Source: Hofstenia miamia (taxonomy: Eukaryota > Xenacoelomorpha > Acoela > Hofsteniidae). Taken from it: 64,000 nt of DNA. The DNA is taken from the NCBI GenBank assembly GCA_900660155.1, contig CABFPE010000147.1:1294199-1358198 (forward strand), written 5' to 3'. This document shows, piece by piece, positions 49,430-61,997 of the stretch. The position numbers and the translations under genes were made by a program. The notes below the pieces were generated by a model. It made no database searches and had not been told where the DNA came from. It saw only the letters and a list, made by a program, of their open reading frames with translations. Each line of letters starts with the position of its first letter. Within the stretch, counting starts at the first letter, position 1.

Positions 49430-50640
49430 ATTTCCAACAATTTTTCCAACGAGTTATTGAAAGAATATTGGGTTCTGATTTACTCAGGAAAGTTTTCTAA
49501 GATGACATTCTTATACCAGCTTAGACAAAGGCAAATCTTGAGAGTTTGTTTTCAAATGTATTAGGTAAACGTAAAGCAACCTTATGTACGATTTCTAAAG
49601 ATAAATGGAACTATTGCACCTGACCCCGATAAAGTTGCAGGTTTGGAACAATTGAGAAATCCACGTGCCAGAAAGGACTTGAACGACTCAGAGGACTTGC
49701 AAATTGGTTCTCGAATCTCATTTTAAATTTTAGTAAGATTACAGATACTTTATAAATTCATTTCGACGTAAAAATACAGAGTTTTTTGAATATAAACTCA
49801 AGAAGAGGCTACAAATTAGGAACCATCCGCATTAGTGGCTAATAATCCTTCTAGAGAATTAACACTACATACAGATGTAAGCTGTTGTACATTTGGTGCT
49901 GTGCTCGCTCAGAAGGGAAGAGCAAATCACAGCTTGTCAAGGAACATATCTAACTCTGAAAGAAACTATGCTAAAATAAAAAAGGAGGCATTAGCAATTG
50001 TCTGCGCCATAAACAAGTTACGCCATTTTTTAAACAGACATTTTAAGACTAAAAATGACTACAATCCACTCGTATTCATTTTAAATCAAAATTCAAAGTT
50101 GCCCGAAAAAAACATCTACGCGTTTATCAAGATGGACGATACAACTAACCCAATAAACATTGAGCATGCAGACTACTTTAGTCGAATACATTCTATTCAA
50201 ATAAATGAAGATGAATTTTCAAACACTAATGTTTCTTGTGAAGTCATTGTTCAAAGTAAAATCGCAGCAGAAACTAGAAACAACCCACTTTAATGGGCAT
50301 AAAGAACAGATTTTTAAGCAATCGCTGGTCATCACGTACTCAAATAGAACAACCTTGCAAACGGTGAGCGCAACAGTTTGCCATAGTTAATGAATGCCTA
50401 AGGAAATGTGACAAATTTATTATTCCGGCAGCGATTTGGAAAGAATGTATTGATCCTGCACATTAAACACATTTGGGAATCAATATAACTATGGATATGT
50501 TAAGAAGATTTTGATGGTGGCCATCACTAGAACGTACATTAACTCAAACAATTCATTTGTGTGAAGTTTGTCAAAATAAAAATTCCTCACACTTTCACTC
50601 AGATTCAAATGGCAATCAACTGTACGTCAATTTAAGATAG
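49430..50640 (+). mobile_element. Ty3/Gypsy LTR retrotransposon fossil, pol fragment, broken
   Basis: A polymerase-gene remnant of the Ty3/Gypsy family. In order there is the end of the reverse transcriptase region (about 49430-49800), an RNase H domain in the frame 49835-50293 (LHTDVSCCTFGAVLAQK, SERNYAKIKKEALAIV) and the zinc-binding start of integrase (about 50440-50600). No gag, envelope or terminal repeats were recognised. The element is clearly broken, with several breaks, and old. Confidence 0.75.
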
Positions 50641-51128
50641 CACGTATTCATTTAGCAATAAGTGAAAAATTTTCGGGAAAGCAACTTTCAATTTTTGTGG
50701 ATTCGTTTTCGAGTTGATGTAAGTGTAAGGTATTAAATAACAGACAACCTAGTTAGCAGTGTAAACACTGCACTAACGAGCATTTTGAAAAGTTTTTAGA
50801 GTTTCCAGAATGCTTTCATCTAACAATGAATTAGAATAACGATCATTTGAATTAAATTAGTGGTTGTCTGGAATTAGTTGTGAGCACATATACACTCCAC
50901 CCCAACATTAGGTAATATCCAATGGTCTAGCAAAGCGCATGGTACAAACAATGCATTTAATTTAGTTCAGTTTCCATGGTAGTTATTGTTCCCATGGATA
51001 TAAGACCGCCTCATTATCTGAACACTAGGTACGGAAATAATTTGAATATTTTTACAAAAATCAAATTTCTCAAAGAAACAAATTCATATTTGCATGTAAT
51101 TTAGACATAAGCATATGTATTAGCACAN
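50641..51128. other. Non-genic stretch ending in a gap
   Basis: No supported feature; n at 51128 ends the contig. Confidence 0.4.
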
Positions 51129-51784
51129 TCAACAATAACTTGAAATTTAAACTAAAGTTAATATTTACTGTTAACATTGACAATTCCAAATTTAGTTGGC
51201 GCATCACACAAGCAACCTTACTAATAGAATTACAAACAAAAACATCCTAAAATAGTAAAATAGATTTATTTGACTCTTACCGAAACTTAGCCTCGAAACA
51301 AAATATGTTAGTTTGAAAAAGCTGGAAAATCGTAGATATAGTTAAAACAAAAGTAAAAGACATAAAAATGAATTTAGCCAATCTTCAAATCAAGAATTGA
51401 ATTTAAGATAATATTAGAAAAGACTAACTGCAATTTACACTACTAAAATTGATAAAAAATTGCGCGCAAAATTAAAACACCAAAATAAATGAACATCTTC
51501 GGATGAAGTTTAGCAGGAGTAAAAAATTCTTTATTGAAAATATGTGATCTCAGTTGAAAAAATTACGCCAGAATGTTCGAATTTAAATGCGTTGAGGGAA
51601 GCTTCTGATAGAAGTTTGGTGTCATACACCGTCAAATACTTAAGATATTTGCAATTCTCACACAAAATTTGCAGCATCCTTATATCAAGTTTAGTTATTA
51701 GTTCAAATTGAGCTACCGTTAAATTAGGTAGCGCAGTAGAAAGCTTCAAAAAAACCAAGGTTGTTATGGTGTTTTAAACGTGTT
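51129..51784. repeat. Small contig duplicating 53579-54234
   Basis: A 656 base block between two gap marks (51128, 51785) repeats 53579-54234 apparently without change. It includes the detached 3' end of the F-box gene (51758-51531, minus strand) and the first ~29 bases of the hAT element. It is best read as a redundant contig placed in the scaffold rather than a second gene. Confidence 0.88.
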
Positions 51785-51785
51785 N

Positions 51786-53980
51786 TGTTAAAAAAATAAT
51801 GGCATGCATGTATTAACCGAAGGTTGTAACGCTGAAAAAACAAAATTTCGGAGGAATCGAAAGTTTGGTTGCAATGGGAACTTAATACAAAGAAAATAAA
51901 GGAATATACTTTGTGGCAAATTTTTTCAGGTAATGTGAATCATTTATATAGGCAAACCATATATCATATTAAAGCTAATTAGGGGCCCTATGCAACAAAA
52001 GAGAGATTTTGTGAAATTTATGAAATGATAAGTAGAAGCATGCATAAATTTGCATTTTTAATAAGTACTCAGCTCATTATATATGCGTAAACCAATTTTC
52101 TAAAAAAATTAAAGACATGACATAAAAAATCTTTTAGTTGCATAGACCAATGGGTGTACTATATACATGCCAAATTTGCTGTTGGTACTCCTTTCCTTCT
52201 TGAAGATATTTTTGCCAAAAATATGTAAAACGCAAGAAAACGAAAAGCGGAGAGCATTTTTGAACAAAAATAGGCCAAAACTGTCAGATATTTTCACATT
52301 TTTCATGAAATTTGCATGTATTTTCTGAAAAATTATTTTGGATATGTTTAAAGAACTATATTTTGACTAAATTTAATAAATAAAAAAATGTTACAATTTA
52401 GAGTATTTTGGTAAATTTTCTGTGGGGGTACCTCCTTAAGCAAATAGAACATTCCTTCTCAATTTGTAAAAATTCAGAGGCCTTGTCAAAAAGCTTTCAC
52501 TTATACTAACTTGAAAAAATTCGGCCTATTTTAAGTTCCCAAATTAACACAAAAATCCAATATTAAATAGAACTATCACTGCAATCAAATACGTATTGCT
52601 GATGTTATACGCTTAATAATTTTCGAAATGCCATATTGGTAAATTGCACTTATCAATGTTTCCATAATTATAATACGAAAATTATTATTCAAATTTGAAT
52701 GCAACGTTTTAATGGAGTTATTGCAAATATCGTTATGAGATATGGGGTGGGGTTCGCTCGATTATCTTCGTTTATAGTTCTTCAAGTGTAGCTCCATAAG
52801 CGTATACCACTTTCTTATCGAAACAATGGAATACATAAAAATAGTTCAGTGCATATTAAATAAACAATTATATAATTGATCAATTTGAAGAATATTTTTA
52901 TTTGAAACTAAAAATGATATAACTCTTTAATTCCAAGAACTTTTCATTTGACAATAAATTTCCACATTCATGCTCTTCTAAATGAACTACCCTTGATTTA
53001 AAATGTTTTTCAAAGTGATAATTGAATAACCATTTATAAACAGATACAGATGTAAATTTAGGCGCCTGTTGCAAATTTCCTTAATCATTTCGCTCCCCAT
53101 ATAAACGTGAAACAGGTAAAAATGTGTTGCATGATGGCGGCCATAACATGGGAATATTGAACCACGCTTGCTGGAGGCATTCATGGGATAATTCCTTCTT
53201 ACACAAAGTCTAACAGCATATCACGCATTTCACCATTCATATATTATGGTTTCACCTCAAAGACGTGCGGTTTTTCTTATTAATAATTATTACTTGGGAT
53301 TTAGAATCAAAAAATTACCATAACAACTGAATTCATGTTTCAAAGAATGTCTACAAGACTTTAAGGATGAAACTAAACTAGATAAGTATGCATATTTATT
53401 GGTAAAATTCATCATTTTAATGTTACGGAATTGTAAATTTGTAGCGTATTTAAAAAATAAATTTATGTTAAAATTTTAATGTTTCACTGTATCATGACAT
53501 TTTTTTGTAAAATTGACCATGATTCTATAGTTATTGATTGAATAGTTTGAATTAATATGAACTTTCTATATGTACATATCAACAATAACTTGAAATTTAA
53601 ACTAAAGTTAATATTTACTGTTAACATTGACAATTCCAAATTTAGTTGGCGCATCACACAAGCAACCTTACTAATAGAATTACAAACAAAAACATCCTAA
53701 AATAGTAAAATAGATTTATTTGACTCTTACCGAAACTTAGCCTCGAAACAAAATATGTTAGTTTGAAAAAGCTGGAAAATCGTAGATATAGTTAAAACAA
53801 AAGTAAAAGACATAAAAATGAATTTAGCCAATCTTCAAATCAAGAATTGAATTTAAGATAATATTAGAAAAGACTAACTGCAATTTACACTACTAAAATT
53901 GATAAAAAATTGCGCGCAAAATTAAAACACCAAAATAAATGAACATCTTCGGATGAAGTTTAGCAGGAGTAAAAAATTCT
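51786..53980. other. Non-genic stretch
   Basis: AT-rich sequence downstream of the F-box gene; 65-codon frames (52109-52306, 52987-53184) carry no known motif. Confidence 0.5.
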
Positions 53981-54205
53981 TTATTGAAAATATGTGATCT
54001 CAGTTGAAAAAATTACGCCAGAATGTTCGAATTTAAATGCGTTGAGGGAAGCTTCTGATAGAAGTTTGGTGTCATACACCGTCAAATACTTAAGATATTT
54101 GCAATTCTCACACAAAATTTGCAGCATCCTTATATCAAGTTTAGTTATTAGTTCAAATTGAGCTACCGTTAAATTAGGTAGCGCAGTAGAAAGCTTCAAA
54201 AAAAC
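53981..54205 (-). pseudogene. F-box/LRR gene, 3' end cut off by a hAT insertion
   Basis: This minus-strand frame (LSTALPNLTVAQFEL through TEITYFQ and TAA) is the direct continuation of the F-box/LRR reading frame that stops at 56414. Taking out the hAT element and one copy of the AAAAAAAC target duplication brings DELVF and LKLSTALP together in frame, for a 490-codon intronless gene. The part encodes the last leucine-rich repeat. An AATAAA signal overlaps the stop codon. Confidence 0.85.
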
Positions 54206-56413
54206 CAAGGTTGTTATGGTGTTTTAAACGTGTTTTAAACAGACGAAAAAAACAGTGTTTAAAACACTTTGAAAAAAACACTGTTTTTTTAAATGTTTTT
54301 TTAAATTAGCAGACGACGTAACTTCTAGAAGTTTTTAAACTATCGTATCAGGGGGTACGCTTGAAATTTGTTTTTTTTTCAGATTTGAAATGCCTCGCAC
54401 CAAGGACGAGATATGGAAACATTTCGATGAAGTGACATTGGCCAACGGGTCAACTAGAGCCGAATGCCAAATATGCAAAAAGAGCATCGCGAGTCTTGTG
54501 GCTCGAATGAAACTCCATCATGAGGACTGTAAAAGAAAGAGAGCCGGGCCAACAACTGAAGGAGCAGCACCAGTCGCTAAAGTGCCGAAGCAACCAACCC
54601 TTCCATTTCTAACAGGAGGCAGTAAGCAGCGCGACATCGAGTTGCAAGTTACCAGGTTAATTATTCAAATAATTTATAATTAAATTAATGTGCTGATCAG
54701 AAGTTCGTTTAGGATGTTTTGATTAAGATCTTGATTGGTTTTCGGTGTTTGCATTAAGTTGGTTTTCGGATTTTAGTTTATTTGTTGTTTTGCATTTTTA
54801 CTTTGATTGATTTTGGTATATTTTCAATTATTGCTTGAATTTGAAACTCAGCTTCATTATTCTTACTCGATGCATGTTTAGGTGCATTATTGCCACTGGG
54901 AGCCCATTTCGAACAGTGGAGAATCAACAGTTCAAGGCGCTTGTTCAAATGCTTCGCCCGGGAACCACGCTGCCAACACGCCAAAAAGTCTCCGAACAGC
55001 TTCTAGACGAAGTATATGCTACAGAACAAACAAACGTTACGAAATCAGTGGAAGGCCAAAATGCCACAATTCTTGTTGACGGATGGTCAGATTTAACCAA
55101 CCATCCGGTGATTGGGGTTGCATTCGTTGTCAATGGGCAGTGTTATCTAATTAATACGCTCGATACTACTGGAACACCTCATACAGCAGACAACTTAGTC
55201 AACATTATGAGGGACCAAATACAGGACTGTGAAACCCGGTTCAAAGTGATTGTCACTTCATTGGTATGTGATAACGCGGCAAATATGGTCAAAATGAGAA
55301 ATGCATTAAAGGAAGAAGCGTGCATTCATGTTTTTGGGTGCGGGGCACATTTTACAAATCTCTTGGCCAAAGACATCTGCAATGCGAAGGATTCTAAAAC
55401 CGTGCTGAACAAGGTTTTATCAATTGTTAAATTTTTGCGCAACAATCATGCAGCTCTTGCGAAGTTAAATGAAAAAGAGATGACCAAGCCGCCGGTTCCA
55501 GTTGAAACGAGGTGGAATTCTCAACATGATATGCTCGTTTATTTTATCAACAATTGGATGGAAATTGCTTGCATTGTATCAACTTTACGTCCCAGAAATG
55601 ATCCATTGTATCGCTACATGGAAGATATTCACCTCAAACGTGTATCACAAGACCTGGTAGAGGTACTCTCCCCTGTTTCCCAGGCCTTGGATGTCATACA
55701 GAACGACTCGTCCGTTGCAGGAGACTCTGTTAAAATTTGGAAGAAAATGTTGAATGAATGTCCAGGTGGTTACAAAGAGTTTGTCGTACAACGAATGAAC
55801 GAAGCCTTATCTCCACCGGTACTGGCTGCAAACATTCTAGATCACAGATACCAGGGACGCGAGCTCACGGTTCAAGAAATGCAGAAAGGACTCGAATACA
55901 TTAAGTCATCGTGCCCGGAAGCCTCACCGCATGTTATGGCTTTCATTGCTCAAGAGGAGCCATTCTGCAAATCACTATTTGAATCAACTTATGCTTCGGT
56001 TTCGCCAATTGCTTGGTGGAAAACGGGGGTCCGTCTGGGATTTCCCAAGGAATTATCAGGATTTGCAATTTCGTTGGTTGGCGCAGCCATCAGTTCAGCT
56101 GGCCTGGAAAGACTATTTTCGACTTTGGGGTTTACATATGGGAAGCTCAGGGCGCATCTTGGTGCAGAGAAAGCTGGAAAAATAGCTTTCCTCTATCGCC
56201 AGCTGAATAAGTGACACTTATAACAATTATATTCATTCCATTGAATGCATTCCATCGCAATTTAAGACATTTGTCTCTAACTTGTTTTCGTTTCAGCTCG
56301 TTCAGGGACCCGAAGTAGGAAAAAAACAATAAAAAACAAAAAAACAGTATAATTCGGAAAAAAACGTGTTTTAAACACATTTCGGAAAAAAACTGTTTAA
56401 TATAACAACCTTG
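54206..56413 (+). mobile_element. hAT transposon, 2,208 bp, apparently intact
   Basis: Both ends read CAAGGTTGTTAT inward from 54206 and from 56413. They are flanked by a perfect 8 bp duplication AAAAAAAC (54198-54205 and 56414-56421), the length made by hAT transposases. Subterminal regions hold several GTTTTAAAC words, likely transposase binding sites. The single gene inside has no visible damage. The perfect target duplication and open frames point to a recent insertion, into the coding sequence of an F-box gene. GC content of the interior is higher than the surroundings, as expected of a coding newcomer. Confidence 0.95.
54390..56214 (+). CDS. hAT transposase, two exons, 532 aa
   Basis: Exon 1 is 54390-54655 and exon 2 is 54882-56214, joined in phase 2 at ACCAG|GTTAAT ... 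GTTTAG|GTGCATT. The product cuts and pastes its own element by a DDE mechanism in the nucleus. Residues 8-47 form a BED-type zinc finger (Cys26, Cys29, His43 or His44, Cys47) for end binding. IATGSPFRTVE starts the RNase H-like core. Asp155 in ILVDGWSD and Asp219 in CDNAANM are the likely first two catalytic acids. Residues 489-532 are the hAT dimerisation region (SSAGLERLFSTLGF, KLRAHLG). The start was chosen as the first ATG before the BED finger. Length fits a compact hAT enzyme. The intron call is needed because the upstream frame of exon 2 lacks the BED finger and the junction gives V-T-R-C-I-I-A-T-G. Confidence 0.92.
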
Positions 56414-57669
56414 AAAAAAACCAGTTCATCAACATTTATGAATGATTTAACACGAAATTCACGAATAGCGTAATTTGTACAAAGCTGCAAACTTTTTGAA
56501 CATTCGAAATGTAATGCACTAAAACTAATTTTTCTTAAATGTTTACAATTCATTAACAAATTTTCAAGGCATTTCGAATCTAAAGTTTCTGGAGCATAGG
56601 TAGCCAAGTCCAGCTCAACGAGAGAAGTGGATTGTATAAAGCTATATGCAGCTACATTGGTAGAAGTATGCAGTAAATAACATATCGCAAGACTTTCAAC
56701 ATTTGCGAAGTTAATATTGATGTCGCAATTGTCATTGACAATTATTTGAATTTCCTCAAAATGAACATTACTGTTAAAATATTCATAAAATTTTTTATTT
56801 AAGCGTCTACAAAAGGGCATCGAAAGTTTTGTAACATTTGCCGCTTCGTAAATGAAGCTTCCTGAAAATTGGCAATCGACTAATCTTATAGTATGTAGGT
56901 TAAAGTTGTTCCTTACTAAAACACTAAAGTCGTCATCATCTCTTTCGGTGAGGTATGATAAACATATGGTAGACAGATTTCGAAAAATGTATGAAGACAA
57001 GCATTTTTCATTGTAAACATAACAAGCATAAATTATTTGCAAAGAAGACAAATTTTTCAAACAGCGAGACATATGCACTACACATTCACTGTCTAAATCG
57101 AGAAGCAAGATATCTAATTTTGATAAGCGTAATAAACGACTAATTGCGTATACAGAATCCTCCGTTAGTGATATGCAATGTAAAGACAGGCTTTTTAGTT
57201 CTGGCAAATTCTTGGTAATGTAAATAATCGATTGATCAGAAATGTTTGAGGAACCGGAAATGTTAAGAGACTGTAAATTCCTAAGCATCGATATACAGCG
57301 CACACCTTTATCAGTGATACTATGGCAATTTATCAGAGAAAGACTGCAGATGTTTGAGTTAATGCCAATTAGTTTCTTCAGCAAATTATCGGTAAAAAAC
57401 GTCTGTCCATTTACAGAAAAGCTCACTGCAATGGACAAGTCTTTGTACGAAAACAAATTACGAAATGATTTCGTTGATGTTTTAAAATTTCTTGTATTTA
57501 CAATATCAACATTTTTCCAAAGTTGTTTATCAAGACTGAGTGAGTACCAATTTTTGCACACCTTTGACACAGCTTTGCAGAGAAAAGTGGTAGATAAATA
57601 GCTGAAAATTTTCAACCATACTTCTTCGGGTAACTCACAAAATTCCTGTATACCAACCACTTCAGACAT
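56414..57669 (-). CDS. F-box/leucine-rich repeat protein, 5' part, interrupted
   Basis: The minus-strand frame from 57669 has an F-box at residues about 8-56 (FCELPEEVWLKIFSYLS, VCKNWYSLSLDKQLWKNVDI). Cys-containing leucine-rich repeats follow from about 105 onward (ICSLSLINCHSITDKGVRCI, LQSLNISGSSNISD and so on). Such proteins are substrate receptors of SCF ubiquitin ligases: the F-box holds Skp1 and the repeats hold the target, which is unknown here. The frame is open for about 418 codons until the hAT element at 56413; reading on adds a few transposon-derived residues. The remaining 3' end is at 54205-53981. The insertion removes the last repeat, so this allele is likely impaired. The start is the only early in-frame ATG before the F-box. 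Confidence 0.85.
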
Positions 57670-58869
57670 GTATAAGGTATCACTAAATATATCATTTAAT
57701 TAAAATAGATTCATTGTAAGGGACTAGTTTAGTTTGTGGATGCTATAAGAATAAAATTATCCTCACTTCCGTTAAATTAGCAACAAATGAATATATGTGC
57801 TACAGCAAAATTGGGAAATTTAGAATCTTATTGAACGTATGTAAATTCATAAATGAAGGGTTTGTGAACAGTTGATTTTAATTGAACGTTTATGCAAACA
57901 ATCGATGATCGCTTAACTTTCATTACAGACCAGAGCTGTGCTGCAACTGTTCACCTGTCAAACGGTAACCGGTGCCGATAATTACCAGTTACCGATTAGA
58001 CATGTTGACCAGCTAATTGAACCGTTGTATTACCGGTCTAATTCTAAAAATATCTAATATTTTTGGAAAATTAATCAGCAAAATTGCAAAAACGAGCTAC
58101 TTTTTATAATAACAAATAATTTTTCATTCAACAAGGCTGTCGATTATATTTCACGATTAATAATTGCAGGTGATTGTACTTTTGAACGTCACCTTGTCAT
58201 ATTTTCGCGCAATGTTTTAATAGAATTTCTAAATCGTATCGATTTCGAAATTGCAAATTCTCTCCGCTATTAAACCATATTGCGTTCTATTTTGTCAACT
58301 GAATACTATTTCAATTGCACGCTTCTCTAAATACTTTGTGTTCTTTCATTTGTATAACTAATAAGCGAGAATGTTGAAAACTTGTAGTTGTAAGAGACAG
58401 GTTCGCCGTGGGTATGGGTAAAACCGATGGGTATGGATAAGGGGATGGCTTTCAAATTTTTCTATGGGAAACCCACAGTAAAAGTACTTCTTAGAAGGGG
58501 CCTCGTAGTATCTTTGTTGAGAACCTAATTTACATAATTTACGCTCATTCGAACTACAATTCCTGCTCGTCTGTAAAGTCACAGTTAATAAATGAGATGT
58601 AAAAAGTTATAAAGTTTGGGCTCAATTGTCAATTTACATAAAATATTTCCTTAATTACAACATTGTAAACGAGCGGTGATTGTTACTCGGTCAATCAACA
58701 TCAAACATTTGTGATGAATTTTGTTAATTGAATATTTATCATTATTTAACATTATAACATGCATGTACTGGTAAAATCTATAATGGTCAGGAAATAAATA
58801 TATTGATAAAATATACATTACAATTCTGATTAGTAATTCGTAATCTCTTCAAATTAGGCTTTATTATTG
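57670..58869. other. Non-genic stretch upstream of the F-box gene
   Basis: It would hold the F-box promoter. A cluster of GGTAACCGGT/TTACCGGT words at 57960-58045 forms short inverted repeats, and a GGGTATGG-type near-repeat lies at 58411-58447. No gene is supported. Confidence 0.45.
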
Positions 58870-59800
58870 GCAAACTGGCCTTTTAAATGTGGAAAGTTGG
58901 AGAGGGGCTCAGCAAAGAGGAAATTAAATGGAACATTGCGGAAGAGGGCAAAGAGAGGAATTAGGTTTGCGGAGACGTAAGGACACATGACCAGACCAAT
59001 TTAAGTTATCAGAAAGTTGAACTCCAGGATGAGTATGGTGAGTTGAAAAGTTCACAGGAAGAGGAAGATCAGAAGGGGGGAGATACAGATAAGGAAATAC
59101 CACACGTCTTGCTTGGGCTAAAATCAAGATGGTTAACAGAGGATCAAGTAGACAAAAGCTCAAGGTCAGAGGTAATATTGGAAGCAAAAGAATTACCAAA
59201 GTTGAAAATCGCGGTGTCATCAACGTACAGTAGACAGGATGAGTTGAGGACAGATTGAGGGAGGTCGTTGATAGCAACAAGGAAGAAGAGAACAGCAAAC
59301 ACGGAACCTTGAGGANCGATGTCACACAGGCGAATCAGCTGGGAGGTGACAGGAGGATCAGGACAGAGAGAGACAGGATCAGAAAATTTCAAGGAGAAAT
59401 AGGCATTGAAGAGATCAGCTTTCTCCAGATCCGAGTGAGTAGAGAGATGGTTCCAATGCAAGCTGGGGAGGTCAGGTTTGGAATGCAGAGAACGCAAGAA
59501 AGCATAGGAGTCTTGAATGAAGAGACCCAGATGAGAAGCTGGACAACAGAGCGATTTTGTCGAGTTCCATGAAATTGATTACGTCTTCAGTGAGAGAAGA
59601 GAGTTTTGAAGAATTGGAAGGACTGTAACGGCGTTGAAAGATTCGAGTTTATTCAAAGATTGTACAGTAAGAGATGAAAAATAGGAGAGAGAAATACGCT
59701 TTTTCCGACGACGAGGAACAAAGGATGAAATAACTTGGTGAAGGAAGGTGTACCAGTCATGAGCAGAGAAAAAGTCAAGTATATTTACCAATATGAATTG
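58870..59800 (-). mobile_element. LINE reverse transcriptase remnant
   Basis: On the minus strand a pre-RT segment (LEKADLFNAYFSLKFS) is followed, across gap n at 59316, by PQGSVFAVLFFLVAINDLPQ, LLYVDDTAIF (polymerase YVDD box) and GVQLSDNLNWSGHVSLRLRK. This is the palm and thumb of an APE-type LINE. The section normally lying between these parts is missing at the gap. Frames are broken and the copy is 5' truncated. GC content is higher than in the flanks. Confidence 0.7.
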
Positions 59801-61254
59801 CGCTATTGATGCAAATTGAAGTTGTTAAACTTAGGTAAAGATAATAGAAGGTTAAATTAAAATACTTGTGTTACATAAAAATAAAATGCAACTAAAATTA
59901 TAGAGCTGTCCTCAACGAAATCTAAAGTTTAATGTTCTCAATATTGATATCACGTGCTCTTGCAAAATTCCTCATGTTCTTAGAATGCAGTTGAATGGTG
60001 CCAACATCGTCAGTTCGAACTAATATTGAACGCTTAGTCAAGCAAGAACGTTCCCAAAAATCTCATTAAATAAAGAACTTCATTAAATCTTCGTATATAT
60101 TGTTTTATATTTTATAATTAATGTTGCATTGATAGCTCTAGTTGCCTGATTCAAATGGGCTTACATTTGTTTAATGATACTGATAAACTATCTCTAATCA
60201 TTTCTATAAGAAATACATATTAACATAAAATACAAGTTGTGAGGCCATTTCAAACAGGCTTGATATCATAAATTTGTGATCTCGCTTATCCACCAACCCT
60301 GCTTTCCGCCGATAATATGTTGATCTCCGATGGCAGTTGACAATCGAAGGTTGACAGTTGTCTAATGCAAGTTTTGCAGCTCTGAAACTGTTAGCAAGAA
60401 TCGTGATTTTCACATGTAAGCAGCAATTCGTAACACGTTTCAAGAAATGCATAATCATTTTTAAGTCTCTAATAATATAAGAGCTTTTTGATCAATTTTG
60501 GTCAAAATAATACTGAATTTATACGCAAAAAATAATTGCTTAATACTAATCATAACTCAAGATTAGTTACGGAGTGATATGCGTGATATAAATGTGATGT
60601 TCTGTCAATTTTGGAAAATCGGCTAATAGTTAAATATTCATATCGTAATCCTCATAGAAGCAATAAAAAAGAGACCTTATCCATAAAACTGCAAGGCGTA
60701 TAAGTCAAAATTCCATAAGCATAACCTAACAGAGTTCATACAGCACAGCTCTATGATATTCAATTTGTCTTGACGGAGTGATGTTCAGCTTCTTCATACA
60801 ACCACATGGGAACCTTTCAGTTTACACTGAATACCTCATAAATCAGTTTAATTTTTACGACCTGCGATTAGATTTTTCAAAAAAGCAAATAAATGTTGAT
60901 TTTGTATATAGCACAAGAATAATCCTTTGAAACTTTTGATGAAAAGTTTTCTAGGATTAGTTCTGAAAATAGACATACGAAAAGATTAATAAAAAGGACA
61001 ATCACAAGTGGAACTAAAATAATTAACCAGCATGTGAATAACGTTAGCTGTGTTCCTTAAATGCAATTGACTGATTTCACACTGAACGAGATATTTCTTT
61101 CCAATATTTATCCCAATGAATCATTAATTATTATTTTCCGATCCTATCCCATTCCACTATCCTATAAATCAGTAGGTTATCCCTTCTTATCCAATTAATC
61201 TAAATTGATAAGTCTTTTGATTGCATCCATTTAAAGATTATGTGATCTAAAGTA
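59801..61254. other. Non-genic stretch
   Basis: AT-rich sequence; an 84-codon minus-strand frame at 60204-60458 has no known motif. Confidence 0.5.
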
Positions 61255-61997
61255 CAGGGTGCCCACTTAAAAACGGTACTTTTTGGGAAGAAAAAACTGT
61301 AAGAATCATATACATATTAATATTTCTCAAAACATTAATGAACACATTTATTAACACATGTAAAGTCATTAAAAATATTCGAAGTGGCCTCCATTGGCCT
61401 CTACGCACTTTTGAAGACGTGGTATGCAACCTTCCACAGCTCTGCGGATGATATACATGGGGATAGAATTCCATGCTTCAGACAGACACTCTTTAAGTTC
61501 ATTTAACGAATTGATGCTGACGCAATTTGTCTTTGGCTTGAATGACGCATGCTTTTATCCTGGGGTGATACAGCTAGTGTAACAACAGCTTGTCGCACTG
61601 GAGAACTTGATACGCGAAGGACAGTTCCAGATCCCTTTTTACGCTGCTTAGAAACTTGAGCACCACCATCTTTGATTCGTAGGTTTACTCGATCCATTTG
61701 TCTTTTACTTATTGCTCCAAAAAAATTAGGCCGAATACGTCAACACTTCATTAATCCCCATGCTGGATTCTTAGTTTTGAAGAGAGTTATGACCTCCCTC
61801 TGTAAGTCACTTAAGTGTGGCATTCTCACAAAGTAAAATAATATCTAACGAAACAGTGATATTATTCTATTCTTGTATTTCATTGCACAGTTCCTATCGA
61901 CCAATCAGAATCGATTGAACACGCGCCGTATGAATGATGAAAGCTGTTGCTGCAAAATCTGTATAGCAAAAAGTAAGGCTTTTAAATGGACACCCTG
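61255..61997 (-). mobile_element. Tc1/mariner element, 743 bp, internally deleted
   Basis: Inverted ends CAGGGTGCCCACTTAAAA and, on the complement, CAGGGTGTCCATTTAAAA lie between TA dinucleotides (61253-61254, 61998-61999). Minus-strand coding pieces are the N-terminus (MPHLSDLQREV from about 61822, then MDRVNLRIKDGGAQVSKQ) and, after a deletion, the C-terminus (AWNSIPMYIIRRAVEGCIPR, EANGGHF). The catalytic core between them is gone. The ends are well preserved, so the copy could be mobilised only by an enzyme made elsewhere. Confidence 0.88.

Noticed and set aside
51531-51758. Apparent second copy of the F-box gene 3' end
   Set aside because: It lies in a small contig between two gap marks that appears identical to 53579-54234, so it is an assembly duplicate.
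57931-60753. 12 bp inverted match AGAGCTGTGCTG 2.8 kb apart, possibly ends of a large element
   Set aside because: The match does not extend, no target duplication is seen and this length can occur by chance.
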